64,000 nucleotides of DNA from Zonotrichia leucophrys gambelii (lineage: Eukaryota > Chordata > Aves > Passeriformes > Passerellidae). Shown one piece after another: positions 14,001 to 26,000 of this stretch. The notes under the pieces were generated by a model. That model ran no database searches, was not told where the DNA came from, and saw only the letters and a program-made list of their open reading frames with translations. The DNA is taken from positions 25,018,099 to 25,082,098 of the forward strand of contig NC_088177.1 in the NCBI RefSeq assembly GCF_028769735.1, written 5' to 3'. A program made the position numbers and the translations under genes. The stretch's first letter is position 1. Each line of letters begins with the position of its first letter.

Positions 14001-17000
14001 GCACTAGAAACAATGCTCCATCACTCTACTGCATATAAACTCCATGTAAAATGTCAAAAAGTGGATGCTCTAAAGCACCACAAAGCACCACCTCAGAGCA
14101 GAGGTGCCTCTGCCTCACAGAATGAACTGTACCAGGAAAATCTTCTTGTTAGGATGAATAGCAAACACACACATACACTCTCTGGTCTCCAAAACAAACG
14201 TGTATGTGGTTAAAGTCTCTTTGTACTCACACAAGCATATTCATCTTGCCATTTTCTCTACAAACGCACAGTTGAGAGATTTCTTACAGGCTCCTTGGGC
14301 TTATAACATTTGCACATGTACACAAAGAATGATTTTCAAAAACTGAATGAAAGTGTCTGAGTACACTGATACACAAGAAGGCTGCTAAATAGCCTGTGGA
14401 TATATCTGCAAAGAGGAAATACACACAAACTGCATTTGCAGACATCCATAAGAGTATGTGCAAGCACATCCCAGAAGGACTTTCTTATACAATTAAAATG
14501 GGAAGAACTCACTGTTGGAAATATAGTTAACTTCTCCCCTTTGTTTGAAAGTTTATTCCTACAATAGCTGGAGAAAAGAGATGAACCTGGTAACCTCTAC
14601 ATCCTTTTCCAGCAGATGGTGAGGCAACACTGGCTCCTGGAACTGAAAGCACATGTGCACAGCACTTGGAGCCAGCACTTGGCCTTGTGCTTGCCTGCAC
14701 AGACTGGGAGCATACATCAAGGGTGCATGGGGTGGCAGACACAAAATGATGTGCCTTCTGCAATGATATCTGCACCTCAAGCCACAGAACTGAAAAAAGC
14801 TTCTCAGTAGCAGTTATCTTTGAAAATGAGTACGTGCAAGGCATCTTGTTACCACCAGTCATGCCTAAGATTAATAGTGCAGCACTGAGCTGTTCTCCCT
14901 GAACACTTTTCTAATGAGTCTAGTACTTCTAGGTAGGGTAAAGTTCTCATTAGGTCCCAGGGATCTTCACAGGCAAAACTTCCTCAAAGATATTGCTTCA
15001 AGGTCTGGGCTTTTTCTCCTCTCTAACTTCGGTGCACTTTGTGTTTGTTTTAGTGCATGTGTAGCAGCTGTTACCATGGCAGCACTGCACAGAGGGCAGC
15101 AGCCTGGCAAAACTTCCCAGCGCCTTTCCAGCGGCTGGAATTAAACCTGCCCTCTTGGTTTGTGCAGAGGAAAATCTTGTGCTTTGGATTTCTCTGCTTT
15201 TAGGAGACAAAGAGGACCCAGCAGAGCAGACTGCTTTTAGCTGTTTATTTTTAGCATTGTAGTGATACCAGAAACATGGAAGTAAACAGGAGGTTGTCAG
15301 GCTGTTGTAAATAGCACAAGATTAAACCCATGACTCGGAGGAATTCACAGGCTAGGGCAGTTTATTAAGGAGATATTTAACTGTAATTTTTAGGATACTT
15401 GATTTCAAGTGTTTATGGAAATTATTATTGTATCTTAATGACCACATTTCAACATTTTCTCCTTTCATGCCTGAGATTAGGAAAGACCCCGACGTCTGTG
15501 TGGGTGCCACTGCCCTCTCCTGGGCACAGCCCGCCAGGCCGGCAGCTGCTTCCAACTCCTGGCTGTGCAGTGAGATAATGGAATATGTGGTGCATGTATT
15601 TTTAGAAACTAAAGAGGTAAATTCTGTCCTCTGTTCTAAATATAAAACTGATCCTGCATGCCCACCATCAGATTTTTTAAATCTTCACCCTTGACTAATG
15701 GTAATCCAACTGCAGGGCCCAAAGTAGATCCCAGAAGGAAGCTGGTACTTGCAGAGCAGGGTGTCCTGGAGGAAGGAGACACACTGATCCCCAGTTTTGA
15801 TGTGAACACAGAGTTCAGCTACGTGCAATTACTAACTGGGAGGAGAGCAGCATCCCAGCAGCAACAGTAATCTCTTCCTTTACACAACTCCATGTAATGA
15901 TGCAAAAAAAGTTAAAATCTTGGTTTAACTGCAAGCAACAACATCTCTGTTGGCAGACCTGCCTAAAGGCTTCTAGCTACAATGCCCAGAGCTGTAGACA
16001 AAAACTACAAACCTCTGCAAACTGTTTTTCAGACATCAATAAATACACCATGAGCTGGAAAGGGAGAGTGTAACAATAATAAAAATCTGTACCTATGCAG
16101 GGCATGGATATACCCCTGCTCCCTCTGAAGTCAGTCACTGCTCTGCTCTTGACTCTTACGGGAGTCAAGGCTGACATCTCTGGCATGAGGGATGCAAACA
16201 GTTTAAATTTGGATAGCAATACAGGAAGACAGAAAGAATGCCTGCTATCCAGCCTCAGACCCAGCAGTTAGTAACAAGACAGGACATTCATATTTTGCAT
16301 TTTAAAAGTATAGGAAAAAAAAAAATCACAGAATCACAGAATCCTTGGGGTTGGAGGGGACCTCTGGAGATCATCCAGTCCTACCCCCCTGCCAAGGCAG
16401 GGTCACCTGGACCAGATGACACAGGAATGTGTCCAGGTGGGTTTTGAACTATGGACAGGGAGACTCAATGAACTCCCTAGGCAGCCTACTCCAGTGCTCT
16501 GCCACCATCAACATGAAGTTACTCCTCGTGCTGAGGTGAAGTTTTAGTTTAAGGGCCTTGCTCCTCATCCTGTCACTGGGCACAGGACAAAGGGCCTGGA
16601 ACTATTCTCTTGGCACCACCCTTGAAGATATTTGAATGTATGGATGAGATCTCCTCTCAGTCTACTTTTCTCTAGACTAAACAGGCCCTGCTCTTGCAGG
16701 CTCTCCTCCTATGAGGGATGCTCCAGACCCACATCATCTCTGTGGCCTCCACTGTGGCCTCTCCAGTAGCTCCTTGTTTTTCTCGTGCTGAGGAGCCCAG
16801 AACTGGGCACAGCATTCCAGATGTGGCCTCACCAGAGCTGAACAGAGTGGAAGGAACACCTCCCTTGACTTGCTGGCCACACTCTTCCTGATGCACCCAA
16901 GATCCCACTGGCCCTCCTGGTCCCCACTACTGGCTCATGGTCACCTTGTCATCTACCAACAGTTCCAGTCCCTCTCTGCAGAGTTGCTCCTTAGCAGGTC

Positions 17001-20000
17001 AGCCCCCAACCTGTGCTGCTGCTTGGGGTTACTCTTCCCCAGGTGCAGGACTCTACTGTTTGTATCACCAGCAAAGTTGCTGCAAATCCCAAACAGAATG
17101 AAAGTCACATGAGTGTCATCATCTCCATGCTCTCCTTACATCTCTTTACTCTCCCCTCTTGGTTTTCCCAGTCAGGGCAATTCTGAGAATGGTTCTCCTG
17201 AGCAGAACCAGAAACATTTCTGTTCTCAGGAAAATTGGGCTCAATTTTGTTAATATTCACTAATTCACATACTAGTATTTGCTAATGTATGGAAGGGTAA
17301 ATGAAGGAGCCTTCTAATGAACTGAAATATATTTTCTCACAAATCTGATATGTAAACATGGCCCTAAGAGATCACAGATCAAGGAGCAATGGAAGAGTAG
17401 CACAAAAAAGAATATGTATTAACAAGGTTCTATACAGCCCTATAAGAAAACAGACAGAATTACCAAATACAGAATGTTTTAACCTCTACTCTGTGTGGCT
17501 GTCTGAAAAGAGAAAATAAAACCACATTGATCATACTGAACCTCACTTCCAGTTCCCACATGATTGCATACTTACTGGGCTGCTATCTTAATGTATTTCT
17601 TTAACAGCTGAACACGCTTGCTGAGTTGAGAGCAAAGACAAATCTCGGTGACCACCCAGAACTGAATTTCATTGAATCTTCTTAAAAACAAGTCCAGATT
17701 TGCCGTGGTCTTTTTAAAATTGTGCCTTCCAAAAGTGTGATAAATCAATTCCAGCTAGGAAAGAGAAAACAGTTTGGAATTCTTTTTGAAGTTGTGTTTC
17801 TTCAAGGAAAGAGACTAAGACTGACCAGGTAAGTATCCAGCCTGAATTTGCTCTGCAGTTTAGTTTACATTTATAGCACCACAGATGACAAGGACTCAGG
17901 TTACAAATCCAGTATACAATAGCTGAGGCATAGTAAAAGTGTCACTACAGATTATATATAAACAGCTTAATACCTTAAAACAAACAAAAGTAATTCAACA
18001 AGCAGCACATGTCCAGAAGTCGTCTAACTTTATTTTTCTATTTTGCCTATAAAATTAAGAATGTGTTATACTTTCAAAACTTATAGGTGGCTTTATTGTA
18101 GAATTTTTGAAAATCAAGTTTAGAGAAGGTTTTCGAAATAATGCTCAAAGCTACAATGTAAGTTAAAACACGTTTTAATAGATTCTAACCTGCTGAATAG
18201 ATAGATCCTCATACCTCATGCACACAGTTGAAGAGCTCCCAGTCATAAATTGTCATCTGATGTGCTAAGTCTTTGGAACTCATCAGTTCAAATGTTCCTA
18301 CTGTACCAGTAGATGGTCCTTCTTGTTCTGGCAATGGTGCCTACAAACAAGAAAATATTATAAAAATATTTTAGACATATGGTTGGTGCTTTCATTCTAC
18401 AGTATTTCTAACTTTTTTTCAGTGTGACCACTTTCCTAATCAAGTTTGTAATAGTAAAACTGAAATTGCAGTAAAACTGAAATTTGCTTTTAAACACAGG
18501 TATTGGGTAATGAGCAAAACCAGTATCCGGTATGCACAGGGTAGTCAAGAAAATTCTGAAAGCTCTCAGAGACACTGCAAGAAAATAAACCAGACTGTTC
18601 TCAGTGTGTTATTTTTAACATTGTTCTAAAATTTGAATCCATAATACATGTTGTGCTAACTAAAGCATGTGTGTTTGTTTAGGAGCATAGGTCTTTCCAA
18701 AAAACTTTTATGTTTCCTTTTTCACATGCACAAACAACTAGGCCACCAAGGACAAGCCAAATACTTTTACATATTCCTGATTCTAATGATGAGAATTGCT
18801 ACATCTAGCATGCTTCAGAAATCTGCAGTGATTGCAAGATCTGCTGATCACTTATAAAATAAACCTCATACTTTCTCTTTGACAGTACACAAATTTGATA
18901 CACAATTTGTCATTGCAAAGTCCTGGCTAGGCCGATTAAAATGATATAAACACAGTCTTATGTGAAAGAACCAAGTACAAACCATTTCTGAAAGGCACTT
19001 CCATGCCACCCAGCAAATGAGACATGATCTATGATTCTGCACACAGGTGAAGTATTAAACAGAGATTTAAAACACGGCTTGAGATCAAGTCAGATGTGAA
19101 GCAGTCTGTGGTACGTATCAGGGTGAAGTGTTTGAGCAGCACTGCTAAGACACTGCCAGCCAGCCCCGGCACAGGGAGGGTGGAACACCGCAGAGGCGCC
19201 GCGAAGGCGCGGGCCGGCGGCGCTGCTCCGGGAGAGGGCGGCAGAGCTCACACACGAGCATCCCGACCCGGAGCTCACCCCTGGGTCACACACGGGGCGA
19301 TGGAGCACGAACTGACAACAGGCTGCTTTCCCAGCACAAACTCACTGGGGTCTGCCACACTGACAGACCTTATTTAGATGCTGCAATATAGGAAATGAGC
19401 CTACTAAATGAATCCTATTTTGTATAAGAGCAATGTACTAGCAACAGAAATCTCTGACTGGATTAATACATCAAAACACTTTCTCAGTAGCACATAGTGT
19501 CTAGGGGTTTTACTGCTGTATGCATTCTTGCTTTGTACTCTAGGGAAAACTTTCCTTTCAATTATCATCATCATACAATCTAACTAAAAAAACTTAACTA
19601 AATCACAAACATTATCACCTTAAAAGCTTCATCTATAATTAAAAAAATAGTAGAGAAGTATTCTCTAAAAAATCCAGAGCAGCCGTTAATATTACAAAAA
19701 GCTGCAGATTGCTTTGAATTGGGATTTGCACAAACACAAAATTTCTTTAGTTTATGACAACATATGAAATAAAAGTACAGCAGCTTTGTGTAGAAAATTC
19801 TAACTTGTGGAAATCTGTGGAAAGAGAACTGCCTACAGATTGAAAGACATCTTTTTTCCCCCCATTTGGAGATGAACACAACATAGCTGTTACCATAACA
19901 AACACATATTTTTCTATGCTAGGAAAGAAGCATTTAGATGCAAACTCACAGCATATTTGAAAACTCGTCTACCCAGAACAATTTTCACATGAGAATTGCC

Positions 20001-23000
20001 AAATGTAATGTGGATAAATGTTCATGAACAGGAAGAAGCCAGAAACTGGAATGTGAAAGGATTAAACTGGAAGGCAGCTAAGGCTGTAACATTTTTTGAT
20101 TTGTTTGTACCTCTTTGAAAAAATGCAGCTGATAAGGGGTTGTAATTTGCTATGCAATGCTGAGGACCCTTTTTAAGGTGCTGAATTTATTTCTGTAATT
20201 CTTACTGAATTCAGTCTAGTTGATGAAAAGTAGCACATTGCAGCCCTACATCTTAGAGCTCCCTGCAGCACTTTGAGTACTTGATGCATGGTAAACAGCA
20301 CAGGAAAAAGGTACAGAAAGCCAAGACAATTTGCTGCAAAAGCTATGTGTACATAGACAATGCAGAGCCATAAATAAGTACCCAGTACAGTTTTACTGAT
20401 GCAACACCCCTGCTTTACAGTAGCATGCCCCATGAGGGTATCTACTTGGCAGGATTAATTAACCTTAAGGGAACACCAGAATTTAATAAGCTGAACAAGA
20501 GGTATCTCTGCATGGAACTACATATGCTGGATGTGCATTCCCTGGTTACTAAATTGAAAGCAGCAGCAAAGAATAGATTTTACCATATCCATAAAAGAAA
20601 TCAGGCATACATACTAAGTGGCTTGTTAAAAGCATACAGGAGGCTGAAACAAGGCTAGGAGTAATAGAGTTCATGCTGACATGACTTGGCAATGACATTT
20701 GTTTTTAATGAAATAAAAGGAACAAAAAGTACAGTCAAATCAAACTCTATAAAAGCAGACCCCATGGAGCTTGCTAGAATGACTGTATAAACTGTAAGTA
20801 CTTATGAGCAATTCCACCTAAGAAAAAAACAGACTTTCTACCATGAATATTTTCTGTGCTTCTACTTAGAATTATCTCAGATTTTGACACAGTATTTTGT
20901 GGGGATGAGAAACAGAACAAAATTAAGGAACTTACTGCTGGAATCAAATCTCCTGAATGCTTTAATTGATAACACTTTTCTTAGAAAATAATCTCTATGA
21001 CTTTGAGGAGATAATTGTGTAATGAAGAATTACTGCATGTCTTGGTAACAATATTCAGCTCTTCCTAAATGCTCAGTGTGACAGAGAGAATACCAGGATC
21101 AAGTTCTGTTATGTGGATCAGATGGATGGATTTCTGGTCTATTTTAGGGAATTAGAACATCAGCTTGTTTTATTTTCAGGGCTCACCCTATTGCAGTGTG
21201 ACATGCCCTTTATTGTGAATGCTCCCACTAGCTTTTATCTGAAGTGTGGAAATGCAAAGAGGGCCAGGTGTCCAAATAAGCCAAAGCCCTGATGTTCCTG
21301 AGCACTGCACACTTACATACCAGAGCATCGAACTGATCCCGAGGGCAGGCAAACAGCCGGCCATTAACGCTCAGAGTGGTGAACACAGAAACATCGTGAG
21401 GCTTGAGCACAACCTTTTCTGTAAAAATGAAACAAATTATTACTTATTACAATTACAGCAGGATCAATCTACCAGCTGCACACATCACACTTCTGGGAAC
21501 AAATTTTGCCCAGCAATTCAAGTATTCAGGATACAGAATAGAAGACAACAAGATCCTCTTTACTGAAAAAATGTGGTAAACTCAGCCCAAACCAGTCTCC
21601 TACAGAACCAGAATCCCAGCTCCAAACTGCACAGACAGGTCAAGAAGCCTGTGCTGCTATCACTAGACACTACCTGCAAAAATTAAGCCTAATTAGGGAG
21701 TCCAGTCATTTGTTGCTGAGCTGCAAGCATTTGGAGACATGTTCTTAAAAGAAATTGCTCTGGAAGGCAGTAACTGCTCAAGGAGGTGATGGCAATGCAT
21801 TACAACATTTCTAAAGAGCATCACATCACAGGTAAAGAAAAGATAATGAAGTAAATTACAAAACAGTCTCTTCCAGAAGATGTTGGTGGTCAGCAAATCT
21901 GACAAAAAATTGCTTCAACTGCAAAAAGTAAAGCCGCCTGGTGTCAGTTCTCAGGAAGTGAGCCGTTTTTGGCAGGCTCCACTGTTTGCAAAAATGCCTT
22001 CCAACACAGCTCTCATTACCTCTGCGTGTCTCCATACAGTCATACTCAACCAAAGCACTTGAGCAACATCAGCTCTCCAGCAGAATTCACTTTCCAGTTA
22101 CTCTTGCATTTCCACAGCATAGAGGGGGGCCTGATCCCTGACCCTCTGCAAACACTAGGTCTGTGCGTTTGGCACTAAGTTGCTCTTCAATGGTTTTCAT
22201 GGACAGAGCAGCCAAAATGGTAGAGACCACTGCCAGAATGTTGGCCCTGCAGTGTTTTCTGACATTGCTGATTCCCATGTTTAGTATGAATACCTCCTAT
22301 TTCTGTTGCTAAAAAACTCTTACAACAGCAAAGGAAAATCAGGATAGCTGTGCTCTGTAACATGCAGATTCTCCACTGGTCCTGTCTCCCCTGTGAGCTG
22401 CAGTCTGTGCCTGCAGTAGAGGAAGGACTTGCCTCTCATTAGGACTTGTGTAAGAGCTGAACATGTACAGCGGTATAAGACCTTGACTGAATTTTGGGGT
22501 CTTTTAATCCCTCCAAAAATTCTGCTCCAGCATAACTGAGGAGTGTTTGAGATGATGCAAGTACAGTACCTCCTCCTGAACTCATCTTCACTATGATGAG
22601 GCCTTCTCCAGAGCCCAGCTTGTCTGCTACTGCACCGATCACTTCCTTCACAGAAGACGACACTGGCACACGGATAGTGGTGTAGGTTTGGTCTATGCAG
22701 TACACCTTGAACAGAACTAAAGAAAAAAACATTGCACAGTTTATTCCACCTGTAAAAAACACTCATTTACCATACAAATAACTCTCACTACAGTAATCAC
22801 TCCTCACAAAATGAAACAAAGAAACAATAAATCACTACACAGCTGCCCTGTCCTCAGATGCTCTACAATTTCCAGTACAGAAATCTCTGATTTCCCAGAG
22901 TTTTGGATTTTGGATTTTCAGTGCTCAGGACATTGCCTGTCCTGTGAATGAGAAAGGTGCAGCCATGTGAACTGAGCAGTTACTGCTGTCTGGACACACA

Positions 23001-26000
23001 CAAGAGGTAGTATTTCCCTGGCAGCAGGAACTGTTTCCCTCTTTGTAGGCCTAGAAACACCACTATGGAAAACAGAAGCTGCGTGACTGGCAGGATGTCT
23101 GCTGTTCATATATAGTTAGTTCCAGCTTTAACATGGTTCTTCTAAAGGTCTGATTTCTGCCACCAGCTTTCTCAGCTACATGATCTTGAATTTTGTTACC
23201 TTGTTTTTACCGCTGCTCATTAGCAAGAGCTATTCTTTAATATCAAACATGTTGAAGAAGCAGCTGTTTTAGGTGAAGTTCCACAAAACAACCATTAAGA
23301 GTACCTTATCAGTAATCTGAAAATTACATTCTGATACAGTGATGTAAATTTTACCTTAATCTCTTCAGAGAATCAAACAACACCAATAGGGCAAACCAGC
23401 AGATTTTGTTTTTTAGGCTGTGTGCCTAGATTCTTGGATTCTAGATCCATGGTCCATGGCATGATTATCCGCTCCACTCCTACCTTGCAAAAACAGCTGT
23501 ACATGTTAGCTCATAGGGGATGCAGAGACTCAAACATGACCTTCAGCTTCCACTCTTTACTGCACTGCTATTCCCTGCAGTAGTGTCTTATTGGTTCTTC
23601 CCTGTTTTGTTCATTCCTTATTTTAAAGGTTTTTACATCTTTCTCCAAGGAAGCAGTGTTTGATGGCACAAGTAACTAAGGGAAAAGACCAGGAGCACCT
23701 CAAACCAACAACAGAGAATAGTGGGCTAGCAAAAGCAAAGAGAGTTTGTTTCAGGCCAAGCTCTAAAATTCTAGGTAGGTACTTTCATTTATTTTTAAAT
23801 CTTTTTTTGAGACAAACAAATTTATTTGGATGTCATTGACTCAAGAAAACTTAGCAGAGAAGAAACTCACCCTCATCACTGCCCCTGATAGGCTGGCGTT
23901 TCTGTGCTCTGTCATCACTTGTGTTGAACAGCTGCAGAAGAACTTTGTGCTGAAAATTAATCGTTCAGATTCACATTAGTGCAAGAATAAACATGTGGTA
24001 CACAGGAACTACAGTACATCTCTTATCAATAGCAGGAAAAAGAGTAGCAATGCAAAATTTGACAATGTTAAAAGCTATCTCTCAATGCGGTTTTTAATAT
24101 GTCCATGATTACTAAAGAGAAGATGCTTATGAATTTGCTGTGCTTAAGATTTTATTTGAGAAAATTAACAAATACATTTTCTTACCTTCTTTTGTGGTGC
24201 TTTAGGTTCTTCAGAACTATAAAAAGGTAAAGCATAGAATATACAATGAAATATTGCCTGGAAGATTTTGTGTACAAAATCACTTATAGAACATGGACCA
24301 CTTGTCAAACTAGCATATAAATATAATCTTATTTATATATGAAAGGACTAGATTATACCACAGTTAATTTATGACCAAGGTAAAAAAAATATTATACAAA
24401 GTTCATGTAAGCATGAAATAAGCTTCTGTCAATCTCTCAGTAAGGTTATGGTGTTTGCAAGAATGATGAGGAAAAGAGGGCCATAGACATTAAATCAAAT
24501 AAGCCTGCATGCAAACTTTCAATTTCATATAACTGAGTGTCATTCACAAAGTGGCTTTTTAATAGATATAACGAATAAATTTTCTTCAACAATTTACTGA
24601 GAAAAAGGTCAGGGGAAGGAAAGAAGCAAAAACTATGCTTACATTTGCTTTACAATTTTCTCTAGCTCTGGAAGTTGCTCCTTTAGTGCTGCAATCATTC
24701 TGGTATCATCTGATACAGATACATAAAATTCCTGTAAATGATACAGAATAGTCTTTAAATAACTATAGGGGTAAATGAGCAGTACTCAGGAGAGAGGATT
24801 ATGAGATGACATCTGATAGCTTAATGATTATAAAGAATGATAATCTGCATAGAGGAACACATGCTGGGCCCAACCCTCTATTACTTCTACTTGTTTATCT
24901 CCAGCTGATTTAAAGCAAGAGTTATACATGCAGAAGGGAAGCCTGATGAGGCTCCTTAGCTCACTCTGTAACCATCGGCTGCTTGTGTAAAACCTGCATT
25001 TTCACATTATCAAGGAAAAAGACAAAAAAATCCACAAATGATATCCAGCATGATAAGTTTTTTTATTCATTGCTGTTGTAGTCTTTAGGGCTTGATTTGC
25101 TCCTGAGTCACTGACTCTAATCCATTGAAGTATTACCCACTTTTAAACCTCCTCCATCCTCTTCCTATTACAGCTGCATAAAACTGTCCCCAAGAAGGAT
25201 CTCTGTGCTTGCAATTAGTGATTGTTCTTTAACTTCTGAACTAATGGAAATCTATGTCATCTCCAAAGCTTGAAAAACTTTCCCATGTGGGTTTGTGGGG
25301 TGTCTACCACTCTTAAAGCCCCTCTCTATTCGAATCCCTCTGCTAAATCTTAGATTCAGTTTTAAGCTCTTTAGGACAAGAACTTTCATTCAGCCAGTAA
25401 CATATGGCATTCTGTTACATAAACACCATATATAATAAGAATGGCAATCCCAATCATTTAACATGGCATTGGCAGTGCATTCTCATCTTAGAAATCCAAG
25501 GATATGGCAGATACCACAAAGAATTTACAAGGGTTCTGAAGACAAAGATCTTAAGTTCCAATAGCTGCAGTACAGCTTTCATTCAAACGAAAAGGACTTT
25601 TGGTTCTGTAAAGTGGCAGCCCTCCAGCTCCTTCCTGGCACACCTCAGGCAGGCATAAACAGCCCTCCACTTCAGTCTGCAGGGCCCCTGAACCATCCAG
25701 AAGAAAATAGTAGAAAAAGCAAATTCAGCTACTGCTATAACACAAGCTACCCATACAATGCTTTGAAAGGGATCTGCAACACTATTTTCAGAGTTCCAGA
25801 GGCAGGCAATGGTTCAAACACTGTTGTGGTGCCTTCACTGTCTGCAGCCAAACCTGACAAAACATCATAAACTGAAATAAACTTTGCACTTTGAAATGGA
25901 CTCTTTCACTTCAGTGATACAATGATTCCTTTGTACCTCCAAAAAGGCCATTGCTGCTTCATCTTCTTGCAGTAAATCTCCATATAAAGCAGCCCACTGC

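Larger units (their letters stand above)
11453..17575 (-). other. RAPGEF4: RAPGEF4 intron (6123 bp) with two CR1 copies
   Basis: A long intron containing a CR1 fragment on the + strand (12455-13133) and one on the minus strand (16322-17105), so their 3' tails point toward each other. It also has a 25-bp tandem duplication at 13271-13313. The rest appears to be unique sequence. Confidence 0.85.
18341..21320 (-). other. RAPGEF4: RAPGEF4 intron (2980 bp) with CpG-dense patch
   Basis: AT-rich intron interrupted by a sharply bounded CpG-dense patch (19165-19312, listed separately). It also has a 17-bp tandem duplication at 18453-18487. No other element recognised. Confidence 0.85.

Noticed and set aside
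19090..19377. Open frames on both strands over the CpG patch
   Set aside because: GC-rich DNA is poor in stop codons. The products are low-complexity A, G and R-rich sequence with no family match.
22320..22766. A 148-codon minus frame overlapping the RA exon
   Set aside because: It is in a different frame from the conserved RAPGEF4 reading ([11 protein letters not shown]) and runs out of the exon into the intron.
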